Shown here piece by piece: positions 1-8,660 of a stretch of DNA of 64,000 nt. The notes beneath the pieces are model-generated. The model ran no database searches. It was not told where the DNA came from and worked only from the letters and a program-made list of their open reading frames with translations. Position numbers and translations under genes: made by a program. The stretch spans positions 1 through 64,000 of the forward strand of contig NZ_LRVM01000002.1 of the NCBI RefSeq assembly GCF_001571775.1, in the 5' to 3' direction. Position 1 is the stretch's first letter; each line of letters opens with the position of its first letter. The DNA comes from Anaerotignum neopropionicum (GTDB taxonomy: Bacteria; Bacillota; Clostridia; Lachnospirales; Anaerotignaceae).

Positions 1-104
1 CTTCGGAAGTAAGGTCCCTTGAAGATAACGAGGTAGATAGGTTGGAGGTGTAAGCATGGTAACATGTTCAGCTGACCAATACTAATAGACCGAGGGCTTG
101 ACCA
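1..104 (+). rRNA. 23S ribosomal RNA, 3' end (partial)
   Basis: The window opens inside the 3' terminal domain of 23S rRNA. The conserved closing segment ending in GACCGAGGGCTTGACC is visible at 88-103. The 5' part lies outside the window. The 3' boundary is estimated from the conserved end and may be off by a few bases. Confidence 0.93.
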
Positions 105-324
105 ATAAATCGATTGATGATATAATAGCGAGGTAGTTTTTTTCCTAACGGAAAAGACCGCTAAATTTTCTTCGCATCAACAACCTCTTTACACCTTCGG
201 TGTCTGGTTGGTAGTTGATAAACGCTTAGGAAAACGCTAATTCTTGTATTCAGTTTTGAAGGTGTAGAGATACATCTGATAAGGCAAAGGGAAAAGCGAA
301 AGCTTGCCCGAAGCTTTTAATATT
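105..324 (+). other. 23S-5S internal transcribed spacer
   Basis: About 220 bases separate 23S from 5S rRNA. The stretch is A+T-rich, holds no tRNA and no open frame I would support, and should be removed during rRNA processing. Imperfect hairpins are present (for example around 190-235), but no specific processing site can be assigned. Confidence 0.7.
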
Positions 325-441
325 TCTGGTGACGATGCGCTTAGGGGACACACCCGTTCCCATTCCGAACACGTCGGTTAAGACCTAAGCGGTCGATGAT
401 ACTTGGTGGGTAGCTGCCTGGGAAAGTAGATGGTTGCCAGA
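325..441 (+). rRNA. rrf: 5S ribosomal RNA
   Basis: A 117-base stretch starts TCTGGTGACGATG and ends GGTTGCCAGA, so its two ends pair as helix I. The conserved loop segment CCCATTCCGAACACG lies at about 358-372. It sits between 23S rRNA and a tRNA run, the usual rRNA operon order. Confidence 0.96.
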
Positions 442-459
442 ATTCAATTTTTTTGCTTT

Positions 460-534
<75 letters not shown>

Positions 535-565
535 GCCTTGTATCAGTGGAATTTTAGTTCCTTAT

Positions 566-640
<75 letters not shown>

Positions 641-650
641 CTTTATTTAC

Positions 651-723
651 GGGTCACTAGCTCAGTTGGTAGAGCACTGGACTTTTAATCCAGGTGTCTC
701 GGGTTCGAGCCCCGAGTGACTCA
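651..723 (+). tRNA. tRNA-Lys (anticodon TTT)
   Basis: The acceptor GGGTCAC pairs with GTGACTC, with discriminator A. The anticodon stem CTGGA/TCCAG has loop CTTTTAA, giving TTT. The T loop GTTCGAGC is canonical. Confidence 0.97.
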
Positions 724-730
724 TGCTTTT

Positions 731-814
731 GCAGTCGTGGCGGAATTGGCATACGCGCTAGACTAAGGATCTAGTCCGGGTTTCTGGGTAGGGGTTCAAG
801 TCCCCTCGACTGCA
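731..814 (+). tRNA. tRNA-Leu (anticodon AAG)
   Basis: An 84-base class II tRNA with a long variable arm. The acceptor GCAGTCG pairs with CGACTGC, discriminator A. The anticodon stem CTAGA/TCTAG has loop CTAAGGA, which gives anticodon AAG. A34 would be expected to be deaminated to inosine to read CTC as well as CTT. The A34 assignment is read directly from the loop. Confidence 0.92.
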
Positions 815-822
815 TATTTTTT

Positions 823-894
823 GCGCGAATGGCTCAGTGGTAGAGCATCGCCTTGCCAAGGCGAGGGTCGCGAGTTCGAATCTCGTTTCGCGCT
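823..894 (+). tRNA. tRNA-Gly (anticodon GCC)
   Basis: The acceptor GCGCGAA pairs with TTCGCGC. The anticodon stem TCGCC/GGCGA has loop TTGCCAA, giving GCC. The T arm contains AGTTCGAATCT. Confidence 0.97.
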
Positions 895-919
895 TTTTAG
901 CTTTTGCATTATCGTATAG

Positions 920-991
920 TGGGCTATCGCCAAGCGGTAAGGCACAGGACTTTGACTCCTGCATTCGCTGGTTCGAATCCAGCTAGCCCAG
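920..991 (+). tRNA. tRNA-Gln (anticodon TTG)
   Basis: The acceptor TGGGCTA pairs with TAGCCCA, with discriminator G. The anticodon stem CAGGA/TCCTG has loop CTTTGAC, giving TTG. It is a close paralogue of the next tRNA. Confidence 0.97.
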
Positions 992-1022
992 GTTTCAAGT
1001 TAAGCTAGATTTATTAGTTTAA

Positions 1023-1094
1023 TGGGGTATCGCCAAGTGGTAAGGCACCGGATTCTGATTCCGTCATTCGCAGGTTCGAATCCTGCTACCCTAG
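1023..1094 (+). tRNA. tRNA-Gln (anticodon CTG)
   Basis: The acceptor TGGGGTA pairs with TACCCTA through one G-T wobble, discriminator G. Loop TTCTGAT gives anticodon CTG. The outermost anticodon-stem pair is C-T and does not pair, unlike the sister tRNA. The body is nearly the same as the preceding tRNA-Gln, suggesting local duplication followed by anticodon change. Confidence 0.93.
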
Positions 1095-1095
1095 T

Positions 1096-1135
1096 TTAAA
1101 AGTCTGTATGTATACAGGCTTTTTTATTTTGTTCA
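1096..1135 (+). terminator. Rho-independent terminator of the rRNA/tRNA operon
   Basis: Just after the last tRNA, AAAGTCTGTATG and the matching TACAGGCTTT form a hairpin followed by a T-rich run to about 1135. It likely ends the rRNA-tRNA transcript. Confidence 0.75.
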
Positions 1136-1312
1136 AATAGAGATGAAAGCCTTTTTTGTTAATGGATTATTTAAGTCAAGTAGACCATTTCGTGTAGAAA
1201 TATATGAATCACTTTTTCAGCCAAAACATTTACGGGTTTGGAATTTATAAGAAAAAGGTTGAGATACAGTTTTTTTAGCTTGTAAAAGGTAAGATTTGTT
1301 TTCTACGGATAA

Positions 1313-1516
1313 AACTTTTGTACGCTGCCATATGTACTGATGCCAGTGGGACTTCAAAGAGTTGCAGTTTTTTTGCCATTAACCCAAGGAATAAAATTAC
1401 TAAAAGCAGCCTCAATAGGTCTTTCGGCCGACAGCAATTATGTTCCTGTAATTGTAATGGTTGTAATAGCATGCGGGTGTGTTATGTTTTACATTCATTT
1501 TTTTAAATGCGAGTAA
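1313..1516 (+). pseudogene. Remnant of an ABC-2 type transporter permease (C-terminal part)
   Basis: The frame that ends at the TAA at 1514 encodes about 67 residues with no usable start. It reads LPLTQGIKLLKAASIGLS and then a hydrophobic helix VPVIVMVVIACGCVMFYIHF before a short charged tail. This matches the typical end of ABC-2 (DrrB-like) permeases, where a P-L-T-(H/Q)-G-I-E-L-L-R segment precedes the last membrane helix. A stop at 1310 closes the frame upstream, and no ABC ATPase lies nearby. I infer a decayed, truncated copy. Chance similarity is possible but the motif order argues against it. Confidence 0.5.
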
Positions 1517-1799
1517 GCAATACTCATTTTTGCCACATTTTTTCGAAGCCTTCTAAAAGCGACAATGCCTTTGGAAGGCTATTTTATTGTAAGCATATTA
1601 AAGAAAATTAATTGTAAAAATTGTATTTCTTAACCCTAGACTCTAATTAAACAAGCAAAAAGTTGCTGTCACATATTTTTAATTTAAAATACAAGTAAAA
1701 GTGTTCAAAAACTACACATAAGTTTTATTCTTTTGTTACAAAAAACAGATTAATAAAAAATAGCATAATGACGAAAGTATAAAATACTAAAAAATAACA
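1517..1799. other. A+T-rich intergenic stretch, no gene seen
   Basis: No supported gene lies between the permease remnant and the promoter at 1800. An imperfect hairpin at 1548-1579 (GCCTTC...GAAGGC) followed by TATTTTATT could be the weak terminator left over from the decayed permease gene. The remainder is A+T-rich. Confidence 0.5.
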
Positions 1800-1828
1800 T
1801 TGACATAAGCTTTTATTAGTGATAATTT
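1800..1828 (+). promoter_or_regulatory. Sigma-A-type promoter of the dehydrogenase-TRAP operon
   Basis: A perfect -35 TTGACA at 1800-1805 is followed after 17 bp by TAATTT at 1823-1828; the overlapping GATAAT at 1821-1826 is an alternative -10. The leader to the first start codon would be about 90 bases. Confidence 0.65.
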
Positions 1829-1924
1829 TAAGTCAAGCAATAATTGAATTCAAAATATAATATATCTGTGTTCAAAAAATAATGTTGAATATGCAAAACA
1901 TAAGGTGGAATTGGAGGTTATGCA

Positions 1925-2671
1925 ATGGACTTTGGAGGCAAAAATATTATTGTAACTGGTGGTGCAAGTGGGATTGGGAAAGCAATTACTGAGGGTGTTG
2001 TTGAAGGAAACGGTCATGCAATTATTGTTGATATAAACATGGAAATGGCAGAGGGGATTCGCGAAAGACTAGGTGAAAAAAATGTTTCCTGTTACAAGGT
2101 AAATTTAGCAGATCAACAGGAAACGCGAAAGGTATTTACTCAAATTCTCGCTGATTTTGGTCACATACATGGCTTGGCAAATAATGCTGGAATTGTCAGT
2201 ACAGTGCCCTTTGAGGAAGTAACACAGGCGGAGTGGGACAAGGTGGTTGCAGTTAATCTCACAAGTGTATACGCGACAATTAGCGTTTTATTCCCTTCGA
2301 TGAAGGCAAACGGATACGGAAGAATCGTGAATGTTGCATCCGTGGCTGCGAAAAGAGGCGGCGGATTATTAGGAACAAGTGCGTATGCGGCATCGAAGGC
2401 TGGGGTTATTGGACTAACAAAGGCCATTGCTAGAGAGGGGGCGTTATTTGGGGTTGCTTGTAACGGTGTATGTCCAAGCTATACGATTACACCTATGACG
2501 TCTATTCTCAGTGAGGAAAAAAAGGAACTTGTCTTAAATGCGATTCCCATGCACCGCGGGGCTAATCCCGAAGAAATTGCCAATGTAATTTTGTTTTACT
2601 TGTCTGATCTTTCTAGCTTTGTAACAGGTGAAATCAGTGATGTGGACGGTGGGGTAACGATGGATGGCTGA
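1925..2671 (+). CDS. Short-chain dehydrogenase/reductase (SDR family)
   Basis: A 248-residue cytosolic NAD(P)-dependent oxidoreductase of classical SDR length. The N-terminal Rossmann motif TGGASGIG is at residues 11-18, NNAGI at about 86-90, and the catalytic Ser plus YAASK near 140-160. The acidic residue after beta-2 (VDINME) suggests NAD preference. The start is set by GGAGG just upstream. It is the first gene of an operon with a full TRAP transporter, so I infer that it oxidises or reduces the imported hydroxy-acid or sugar-acid. The exact substrate cannot be read from sequence. Confidence 0.9.
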   Translation: MDFGGKNIIVTGGASGIGKAITEGVVEGNGHAIIVDINMEMAEGIRERLGEKNVSCYKVNLADQQETRKVFTQILADFGHIHGLANNAGIVSTVPFEEVTQAEWDKVVAVNLTSVYATISVLFPSMKANGYGRIVNVASVAAKRGGGLLGTSAYAASKAGVIGLTKAIAREGALFGVACNGVCPSYTITPMTSILSEEKKELVLNAIPMHRGANPEEIANVILFYLSDLSSFVTGEISDVDGGVTMDG

Positions 2672-2713
2672 GATTCAGCTTATCATAGTATTTAAATTTA
2701 AGGAGGAGAGTAC

Positions 2714-3751
2714 ATGAAAAAACGTTTATTTGCAAGTTTATTGGCAACAGCAGTAGCTGCATCCTGCTTGACAGGCTGTGGTGGCGGAGGGGCTCAGAGT
2801 GATGGTGGAAAGGATGTCAAAGCAGGCGGTGACGGTGAAACAACGTACACTTGGAAAATGGCATTAAACTCTACCGGAGGTGACAACGCGTATGATACAG
2901 CCGAAGTCTTTGCTAATAAGATGAAAGAGCTGACAGACGGCAGAGTAAATATTGAACTGTACGGCGGAGCAAGCCTGGGCACCACCTCTGAAGTATTAGA
3001 AGGCATGAGCTATGGTGTAGCGGATGTTCTGTGTGAATCCGTTGGAACGCTGGCTACGTTTTCCAATTTAGCAAATATTGATGCGATGCCGTATATGTAT
3101 AACGGATATGATCATTTCATGGATGTTTGGAGCAGCGATTTCGGGCAGGAAATGAAAAGAACAATAGGTGATGCGGCAGGATTTAGGCTATTTGGCGGTA
3201 CATATAGGGGTCCAAGAATTGTAACTTCAACAAAGGAAATGTCAAAAATTGAGGATTTCAAAGGGTTTAAGCTAAGAGCACCTAACCTTGAAGTTTACTT
3301 AAAAACATGGCAATGGTTAAAGGCTACACCTACGCCGTTGGCAATGGGAGAAACATACACGGCATTGCAGCAGGGAACGGTTGAAGGACAAGAAAATCCC
3401 ATGGTCGATTCTATGAACTATGCAGTACAGGAAGTGTGTAAGTATTGGATTAAAACGAACCATGTATATAGTTGCAATGTAATCATTATGGACAAGACAT
3501 ATTTCGATAGTCTTCCTGAGGATATACAAGCAGCAGTTGAGGAAGCATCAAATTATGCAAGCAAAGAAATCAGTGAACAACAATTAGAGGCAAGCCAAGC
3601 GGCTGAGGCGAAATTAAAAGAAATTGGTTGTACAGTCATTGAAGTGGATACAAAAGCGTTTGCGGCATATTTTGATGGGTTTGCAGATGAGAACTTCCCC
3701 TACTTGGAGGACTGGGCAAACAAAATTAAAGCTATGGACGATGGGGAATAA
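2714..3751 (+). CDS. TRAP transporter solute-binding lipoprotein (DctP family)
   Basis: A 345-residue extracytoplasmic solute receptor. A lipoprotein signal peptide ends with the lipobox LTGC around residue 22, followed by a Gly/Ser/Asp-rich linker, so the protein is anchored outside the membrane. The DctP fold is indicated by the segment with GGTYRGPR and then KLRAPN, and by EGQENP near residue 230, which belong to the carboxylate-binding region. It delivers an organic acid to the two membrane subunits encoded just downstream. The RBS AAGGAGGAGAG lies 5 to 15 bases upstream. The ligand is unknown; the family usually binds carboxylates or sugar acids. Confidence 0.93.
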   Translation: MKKRLFASLLATAVAASCLTGCGGGGAQSDGGKDVKAGGDGETTYTWKMALNSTGGDNAYDTAEVFANKMKELTDGRVNIELYGGASLGTTSEVLEGMSYGVADVLCESVGTLATFSNLANIDAMPYMYNGYDHFMDVWSSDFGQEMKRTIGDAAGFRLFGGTYRGPRIVTSTKEMSKIEDFKGFKLRAPNLEVYLKTWQWLKATPTPLAMGETYTALQQGTVEGQENPMVDSMNYAVQEVCKYWIKTNHVYSCNVIIMDKTYFDSLPEDIQAAVEEASNYASKEISEQQLEASQAAEAKLKEIGCTVIEVDTKAFAAYFDGFADENFPYLEDWANKIKAMDDGE

Positions 3752-3781
3752 GTTCTGCAAAAGAAAAATGAGGTGATTTGA

Positions 3782-4291
3782 TTGATAAAGGCTTACTCGA
3801 AGTTTCTGGATAAGCTGGAAACGGTTGAAAAGATTTTTTTAGGAATTACCGTTGCAATTATGGTAACTGTTATGATTTACCAAGTTATCTTACGATATTG
3901 CTTTGCCTCGGCAAACTCCTGGAGCGAGGAATTGGCCAGATATATATTTATCTATGATGTTATGATTGCAGCAGCCATTGCGACAAGAAAAAACGCGCAT
4001 CTACAAGTGGATTTTTTAATCAATTTATTTAAACCAAAGGTAAAGTGCCTGTTTACCATTGGTGCCACCATTGCTGGGATTGTGTTTTTGGGGTTTTTAT
4101 TTAAATATTCTTTAACATTATGTCAAACTGCGGCAAGCAATATTTCTGCTGGTTTAAAAATTTCCATGTCTGTTTTCTATGCGTGTATGCCTATTGGTGT
4201 AGTGCTTATGATTTTGACTTCCATAGAGGTTGTACTTAAAAATATAGCACAAATTCAAGCGTTAAATAAAGAGGAGGTGAGCGGCAAATGA
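3782..4291 (+). CDS. TRAP transporter small permease subunit (DctQ family)
   Basis: A 169-residue membrane protein with four hydrophobic helices, the DctQ size and topology. The motif NSWSEELARYIFI near residues 45-57 is characteristic of the family. The start is TTG at 3782, chosen because GAGGTGATT sits at the right distance. The end overlaps the large subunit by 4 bases (ATGA), implying translational coupling. It pairs with the next protein to form the sodium-driven permease. Confidence 0.92.
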   Translation: MIKAYSKFLDKLETVEKIFLGITVAIMVTVMIYQVILRYCFASANSWSEELARYIFIYDVMIAAAIATRKNAHLQVDFLINLFKPKVKCLFTIGATIAGIVFLGFLFKYSLTLCQTAASNISAGLKISMSVFYACMPIGVVLMILTSIEVVLKNIAQIQALNKEEVSGK

Positions 4292-5562
4292 ATGCTGGGT
4301 TAATTGTTATTCTTGCATTGCTTGGGTTGTCCTTTTTAGGAATCCCTATCTATTTGGCATTAGGCATTGGCACGCTTGTCGCCTTAAACGTAGCAGATAT
4401 GCCGCTGATAGTATTGCCACAAAAACTATTTGCAGGCATGAACTCCAGCTCTTTATTGGCAATTCCATTTTTTATGCTGGCGGGCAATATTATGTCACGC
4501 AGTATTACAGGAAGGCTGATTGATGTTTCAAATGCATTTATTGGATGGATTAAAGGCTCTTTGGCTGTTGTTACCGTATTAGCCTCTGCTTTGTTTGGTG
4601 CAATTTCCGGTTCGGGTGTTGCAACTGCATCGGCCGTTGGCGGAACTACCATACCTGCCATGAAAGAAGAAGGATATCCTTCCCATTTTGCAGCTGCAAT
4701 TTCAGGAATTGCATCCATTTTGGGTCCCATTATTCCTCCCTCCATTACATTGATCGTATATGCAAGCATTACGGATCTTTCCGTTTCTAAGCTTTTTTTG
4801 GGATCTGTACTTCCCGGGGTTCTCATGTCAGGTGGTTTAATCATTTATGCTTTATTCTATGGTAAAAAAAATGACTTGCCTGCCCATCCGAAAAAAACGC
4901 CCAAAGAAATTGCACTGACATTTAAAGATGGTATTTGGGCATTATTAATGCCTGTAATTATCCTTGGTGGTATTTTTGGCGGCATCTTTACACCTACGGA
5001 ATCAGCCGCGGTTGCAGTTGCGTATGCTTTGGCAATCAGTCTTTTTGTATATAAGGATATGAAGTTTAAAGATATATACACTGTATTTGTTGAGGGTTCA
5101 ATCAGTACAGCAACAATTTTGATGTTGGTTGGTCTTTCTAAGGCTTCAAGCTATGTAGTAACAACCTCCGGGCTGCCCCAGCAGGTATTGGAGGGTTTTA
5201 GCTCCCTAACTTCAAGCAAAATTGTTATATTATTGCTATTAAACCTGCTATTCTTTGCAATTGGCATGCTGATGGAGGCAAATGCGGCAATCATTATGAT
5301 GACACCAATTTTGCTGCCCTTACTTTCAGCATTTGGGATTGATTTGCTGCAGTTTGGTATTATCATGAGTTGTAACCTTTGTATTGGTTTGGTTACGCCA
5401 CCCGTTGGTATTTGTCTGCTGATGACAAACCAAATAGCAAAAGCAAGCTTTGTTCAAACATTGAAGTCATTGCTGCCAATGCTTGCAATTTCAATTTTAG
5501 TACTTTTGCTGGTAACATTTTTACCCCCCATTACTCTTTGGCTGCCAAGCTTACTAAAATAA
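4288..5562 (+). CDS. TRAP transporter large permease subunit (DctM family)
   Basis: A 424-residue integral membrane protein with about a dozen hydrophobic helices. Family signatures include ALFGAISGSGVATASAVG near residue 100 and the conserved IPPSI and TPTESAA segments, followed by LVTPPVG near 370. It forms the translocation channel that couples substrate uptake to a sodium gradient. It is the last gene of the dehydrogenase-TRAP operon and is followed by a strong terminator. Confidence 0.94.
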   Translation: MNAGLIVILALLGLSFLGIPIYLALGIGTLVALNVADMPLIVLPQKLFAGMNSSSLLAIPFFMLAGNIMSRSITGRLIDVSNAFIGWIKGSLAVVTVLASALFGAISGSGVATASAVGGTTIPAMKEEGYPSHFAAAISGIASILGPIIPPSITLIVYASITDLSVSKLFLGSVLPGVLMSGGLIIYALFYGKKNDLPAHPKKTPKEIALTFKDGIWALLMPVIILGGIFGGIFTPTESAAVAVAYALAISLFVYKDMKFKDIYTVFVEGSISTATILMLVGLSKASSYVVTTSGLPQQVLEGFSSLTSSKIVILLLLNLLFFAIGMLMEANAAIIMMTPILLPLLSAFGIDLLQFGIIMSCNLCIGLVTPPVGICLLMTNQIAKASFVQTLKSLLPMLAISILVLLLVTFLPPITLWLPSLLK

Positions 5563-5600
5563 ATAGATAATCTCATTTTTCAAAATAGATTTACCCTTCC

Positions 5601-5640
5601 CAAAATCCCTCTTCTTTCATATAAGAAGAGGGATTTTAAT
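5601..5640 (+). terminator. Terminator of the dehydrogenase-TRAP operon
   Basis: The inverted repeat AAAATCCCTCTTCT / AGAAGAGGGATTTT (about 5602-5637) has a short loop and a T-rich 3' side. The A tract on the left means it could also work on the opposite strand. Confidence 0.85.
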
Positions 5641-5674
5641 TTAAGGCCGTAGTGGAAGATTAATAAAAATTTCT

Positions 5675-5702
5675 TTGAAAACAACGAAAAAAGTGATATA
5701 AT
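5675..5702 (+). promoter_or_regulatory. Sigma-A-type promoter of the Asp23-FakA genes
   Basis: TTGAAA at 5675-5680 and a perfect TATAAT at 5697-5702 are separated by 16 bp. The expected transcript start is about 60 bases before the Asp23-family start codon. Confidence 0.7.
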
Positions 5703-5769
5703 ATATGCGACTATGCAATCGTAAGAGAAATCCTCGATTTTCTAGGATTAAGATAGGAGGCTGGTTAAT

Positions 5770-6126
5770 ATGGCAGCGAAATTAGAAAATGAATATGGTG
5801 TAATTAGCATTGAGCGCGAGGTGATTGCAAGAATTGCGGGATATGCTGCAATTGAATGCTATGGCATTGTTGGCATGGCAGCGAAGAATATGAAAGACGG
5901 CTTGGTGCAGCTTTTGAAATTGGAGAGCTTAACAAAAGGGATAAAAATGCAGATCAATCAAAATAAAGCAAGTTTGGATTTGCATATTATTGTAGAATAC
6001 GGCACTAATATTTCTGCGATTGCAGACAATATCATCAGCACGGTAAAATATTCCGTAGAGGAATATGCGGGGCTTGAGGTAGAAGATGTAAAAGTCTTTG
6101 TTGACGGTGTCAGAGTCGACAATTGA
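5770..6126 (+). CDS. Asp23/Gls24 family envelope stress protein (YloU-like)
   Basis: A 118-residue soluble protein of the Asp23 family. It begins with the family pattern GVISIEREVIARIAGYAA and ends with VEDVKVFVDGVRV. In Bacillus the homologue YloU is encoded directly before YloV, exactly as here, and Asp23 proteins associate with the inner face of the membrane through a partner. The RBS AGGAGG is at 5756-5761. The gene is followed at a 19-base distance by the FakA-like gene, so the two are co-transcribed. Biochemical role is unknown beyond envelope homeostasis. Confidence 0.93.
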   Translation: MAAKLENEYGVISIEREVIARIAGYAAIECYGIVGMAAKNMKDGLVQLLKLESLTKGIKMQINQNKASLDLHIIVEYGTNISAIADNIISTVKYSVEEYAGLEVEDVKVFVDGVRVDN

Positions 6127-6145
6127 GTATGAGGAGGAACTATCG

Positions 6146-7828
6146 GTGAGTATTTTGAAGTTGAATGGACTGCATCTAAGCAGATTAATTATAGCCGGAG
6201 CCAATGAATTAACTGCGAATAAGCAGTTGGTTGATGCGATGAACGTATTCCCTGTGCCCGACGGAGATACAGGTACAAATATGTCGCTTACGGTTTTAGC
6301 CGCGGCAAGAGAGTCTGAAAAAAGCAGTTCATTAAGAGTGGATGAAGTGTCAAAATTAGCCGCTGGAGGCGCATTAAGAGGCGCCAGAGGTAACTCCGGG
6401 GTAATTACATCTCAGCTTTTCCGTGGATTTTCTAAAGGCTTGGAAGGGCTTGAAGAAGCGACCGTAACGGATTTGGCTTTGGCATTGGAAGGAGGCGTCC
6501 AAACCGCATATAAAGCGGTAATGAAGCCTAAGGAAGGAACTATTTTGACCGTTGCAAGAGCTTGTGCCGACGCAGCTGCAAGATTATCACTGGAAACAGA
6601 TGATATTGAGGTTTTTCTCAAAGGAATTATTGAATATGGTCATGAAGTGTTGGCAAAAACCCCGGATATGCTTCCTGTTTTAAAGCAGGCAGGTGTGGTT
6701 GATGCCGGTGGACGTGGCTTTCTTTATGTTTTGGAGGGTGCTTATAATCATTTAAATTACGAAGGACCCATTTCAGTTGTGCAGCAAACAAAGTCAGAAA
6801 CGGTAAATTACGCTGTATTGGCATCGGTTGAAAACGTGGACATTACCTTTGGTTATTGTACCGAATTTTTTATTAATGTTCATGAAGCGGATGATGCAAC
6901 GGTTCAGATACTAAAGTCTTATTTGGGAACCATTGGTGATTCTATTGTTTGTGTGAATGACGAGGAAGTCATTAAAATTCATGTGCATACAGACCATCCC
7001 GGACTGGCACTGGAAAAGGCACTATCAATTGGCAGCCTAAGTGGCTTGAAGATTGAAAATATGCGGGAACAGCATACAAATTATATTGATTTTACTGCAA
7101 AAGCAGCTTTAGTGGATCAAGCAGATATGAAAATGCAGGTGCAGGAGAAAAAAGCGGAGCTTCCGCCAAAGCCCATTGGCTTTGTATCTATTTCTGCAGG
7201 CAAAGGCCTTTGTGATATTTTTAAAAACCTGGGTGTAGATGTTATCATTGAGGGTGGACAGACAATGAATCCCAGCACGGAAGACATTTTAAATGCTATT
7301 GGCCAAATTAATGCAGAGAATATCATTATTTTGCCAAACAACAAAAATATTATTTTGGCGGCGGAGCAGGCAGTTGCGCTTTGTGAGAATAAAAAGCTTT
7401 TTGTGGTTCCTACAAGATCAATACCTCAGGGAATCAGCGCTATGTTTTGTAACGCGGAAGGCCTTGGGGCTGAAGAAATGACAGAAGCTATGAAGGACGC
7501 AATTCAGGCTGTTTCAACAGTTTCCGTTACTTATGCAGTAAGAGATACTTGTTTTGGAGATAAAGAAATTTTCGAAGGCGATATTTTGGGGATGTTGAAC
7601 GATGAAATTTCTGTTGTTGCCAAAGATGTTGCAACAGGAACAAAGGAAGTATTGAAGCAAACCATTACGGACGATAATGAAATGGTTAGTATTTACTATG
7701 GAACTGATGTAGATGAGAAGTCTGCAAATGAAATTGCAGATTTTATCAAAGAAAATTATCCCGATTGTGAAGTTGAGATTCAAAAGGGTGATCAGCCGTT
7801 ATATTTCTATATTATATCCGTTGAATAA
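6146..7828 (+). CDS. FakA/YloV-like protein: DhaL (DAK2) domain plus DegV-like domain
   Basis: A 560-residue protein. The N-terminal DhaL kinase domain carries the nucleotide/metal motif NVFPVPDGDTGTNM near residues 34-47 and the GGALRGARGNSGVI segment near residues 76-89. A central DAK1-like region and a C-terminal DegV-like region follow. In Firmicutes this architecture is the ATP-binding subunit of fatty acid kinase, which phosphorylates fatty acids bound to a FakB/DegV protein. No FakB is in the window. The GTG at 6146 is chosen because GAGGAGG lies 9 bases before it; upstream in-frame codons overlap the previous gene. Confidence 0.9.
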   Translation: MSILKLNGLHLSRLIIAGANELTANKQLVDAMNVFPVPDGDTGTNMSLTVLAAARESEKSSSLRVDEVSKLAAGGALRGARGNSGVITSQLFRGFSKGLEGLEEATVTDLALALEGGVQTAYKAVMKPKEGTILTVARACADAAARLSLETDDIEVFLKGIIEYGHEVLAKTPDMLPVLKQAGVVDAGGRGFLYVLEGAYNHLNYEGPISVVQQTKSETVNYAVLASVENVDITFGYCTEFFINVHEADDATVQILKSYLGTIGDSIVCVNDEEVIKIHVHTDHPGLALEKALSIGSLSGLKIENMREQHTNYIDFTAKAALVDQADMKMQVQEKKAELPPKPIGFVSISAGKGLCDIFKNLGVDVIIEGGQTMNPSTEDILNAIGQINAENIIILPNNKNIILAAEQAVALCENKKLFVVPTRSIPQGISAMFCNAEGLGAEEMTEAMKDAIQAVSTVSVTYAVRDTCFGDKEIFEGDILGMLNDEISVVAKDVATGTKEVLKQTITDDNEMVSIYYGTDVDEKSANEIADFIKENYPDCEVEIQKGDQPLYFYIISVE

Positions 7829-7838
7829 AATGAAAAAT

Positions 7839-7882
7839 GACCGCAGAGCTTGAAATTATGGGTTTTTGCGGTCTTATTTTTT
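7839..7882 (+). terminator. Terminator after the FakA-like gene
   Basis: GACCGCA (7839-7845) pairs with TGCGGTC (7867-7873), followed by TTATTTTTTG. A canonical intrinsic terminator 10 bases after the stop codon. Confidence 0.85.
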
Positions 7883-7977
7883 GTTCAGCGTACTAAAGCT
7901 GAAAATACTTAGTTCTGTTGTGTTTTTACAAAGTATTTAGCTCAAGCAGGGCTATTTTTCACCCAAATGCAGTTGTA

Positions 7978-8005
7978 AGGGACAGCAGTGGCAGGGCTGT
8001 CCCTA
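7978..8005. repeat. Short inverted repeat (hairpin)
   Basis: AGGGACAGC and GCTGTCCCT form a 9-bp stem around a 10-base loop. There is an A run on the right and no T run on the minus strand, so it is not a convincing terminator for the minus-strand gene that ends at 8086. The function is unknown; other bases between 7883 and 8085 show nothing notable. Confidence 0.5.
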
Positions 8006-8085
8006 AAAAACGAAGCGATTGGTTATAAAATTTTTACATATGCAATTACCCTACAACTGATACAAATATGAAGTTTAAAATAGGT

Positions 8086-8403
8086 TTAATCTTCAAACGT
8101 GATGGAATAATAAAGAATGGTTTGTTTCAAGCCACAAGGACCTACGCATCCCAGAAATACGGTATCTTCTTCCTGGAAGCAAACTCCCAAAAGAAATCCA
8201 AGCAAATTGACTAAGAACAGGAAAAAGTCTAATTGGTATTCAAATTCATTGGTAGTGCAATAAGTGAAAACCTTAGCCTGCCAAATTTTGCAAGGTCCCT
8301 GGGTGAAATCCCAATTTAAATTGAAATTTTGGCTTATATATATCAGTTTTTCCTCAACGGTTTTTCCGTCTAAGGTTCGTAATACATCTTCTTTTCTTAA
8401 CAT
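8086..8403 (-). CDS. Hypothetical protein, 105 residues
   Basis: I do not recognise this protein. It has a charged N-terminus (MLRKEDVLRTLDGKTVEEK), a region resembling a small soluble fold, then a hydrophobic stretch rich in Phe and Leu near residues 58-75 and a Cys-containing tail. A strong ribosome binding site (AAGGGGG, 9 bases upstream) supports translation. It lies alone on the minus strand between two plus-strand housekeeping genes. It could be a small accessory gene, or a chance frame behind a G-rich tract. Confidence 0.5.
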   Translation of the reverse strand: MLRKEDVLRTLDGKTVEEKLIYISQNFNLNWDFTQGPCKIWQAKVFTYCTTNEFEYQLDFFLFLVNLLGFLLGVCFQEEDTVFLGCVGPCGLKQTILYYSITFED

Positions 8404-8660
8404 CTCATGACCCCCTTTTTTATTTGTTATCTACCACATAATATTCCGAAGGATATATTTTGATATTGAAATGAGAGGAACTTGCACAATTATTTTAGTT
8501 AGACCAAGGAAAATTAGTTTTATAGGAAGTTGACAAGGACGTTAAAAAGAAAATATCCTGGACAGCTTATGTTGGGGCGGACGGAGTGGAACAAAAATGG
8601 ACATAATTTATTGAAAAGTTTTATCAATAGCAGGTTTTGCGTGGGGGATATAGAAAAAAC

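Noticed and set aside
758..964. Minus-strand open frame of 68 codons across the tRNA array
   Set aside because: It is antisense to tRNA-Leu, tRNA-Gly and tRNA-Gln, has no RBS and is a known type of annotation artefact.
4350..4844. Minus-strand open frame of 164 codons
   Set aside because: It is a shadow of the DctM permease gene, with no RBS and a low-complexity translation.
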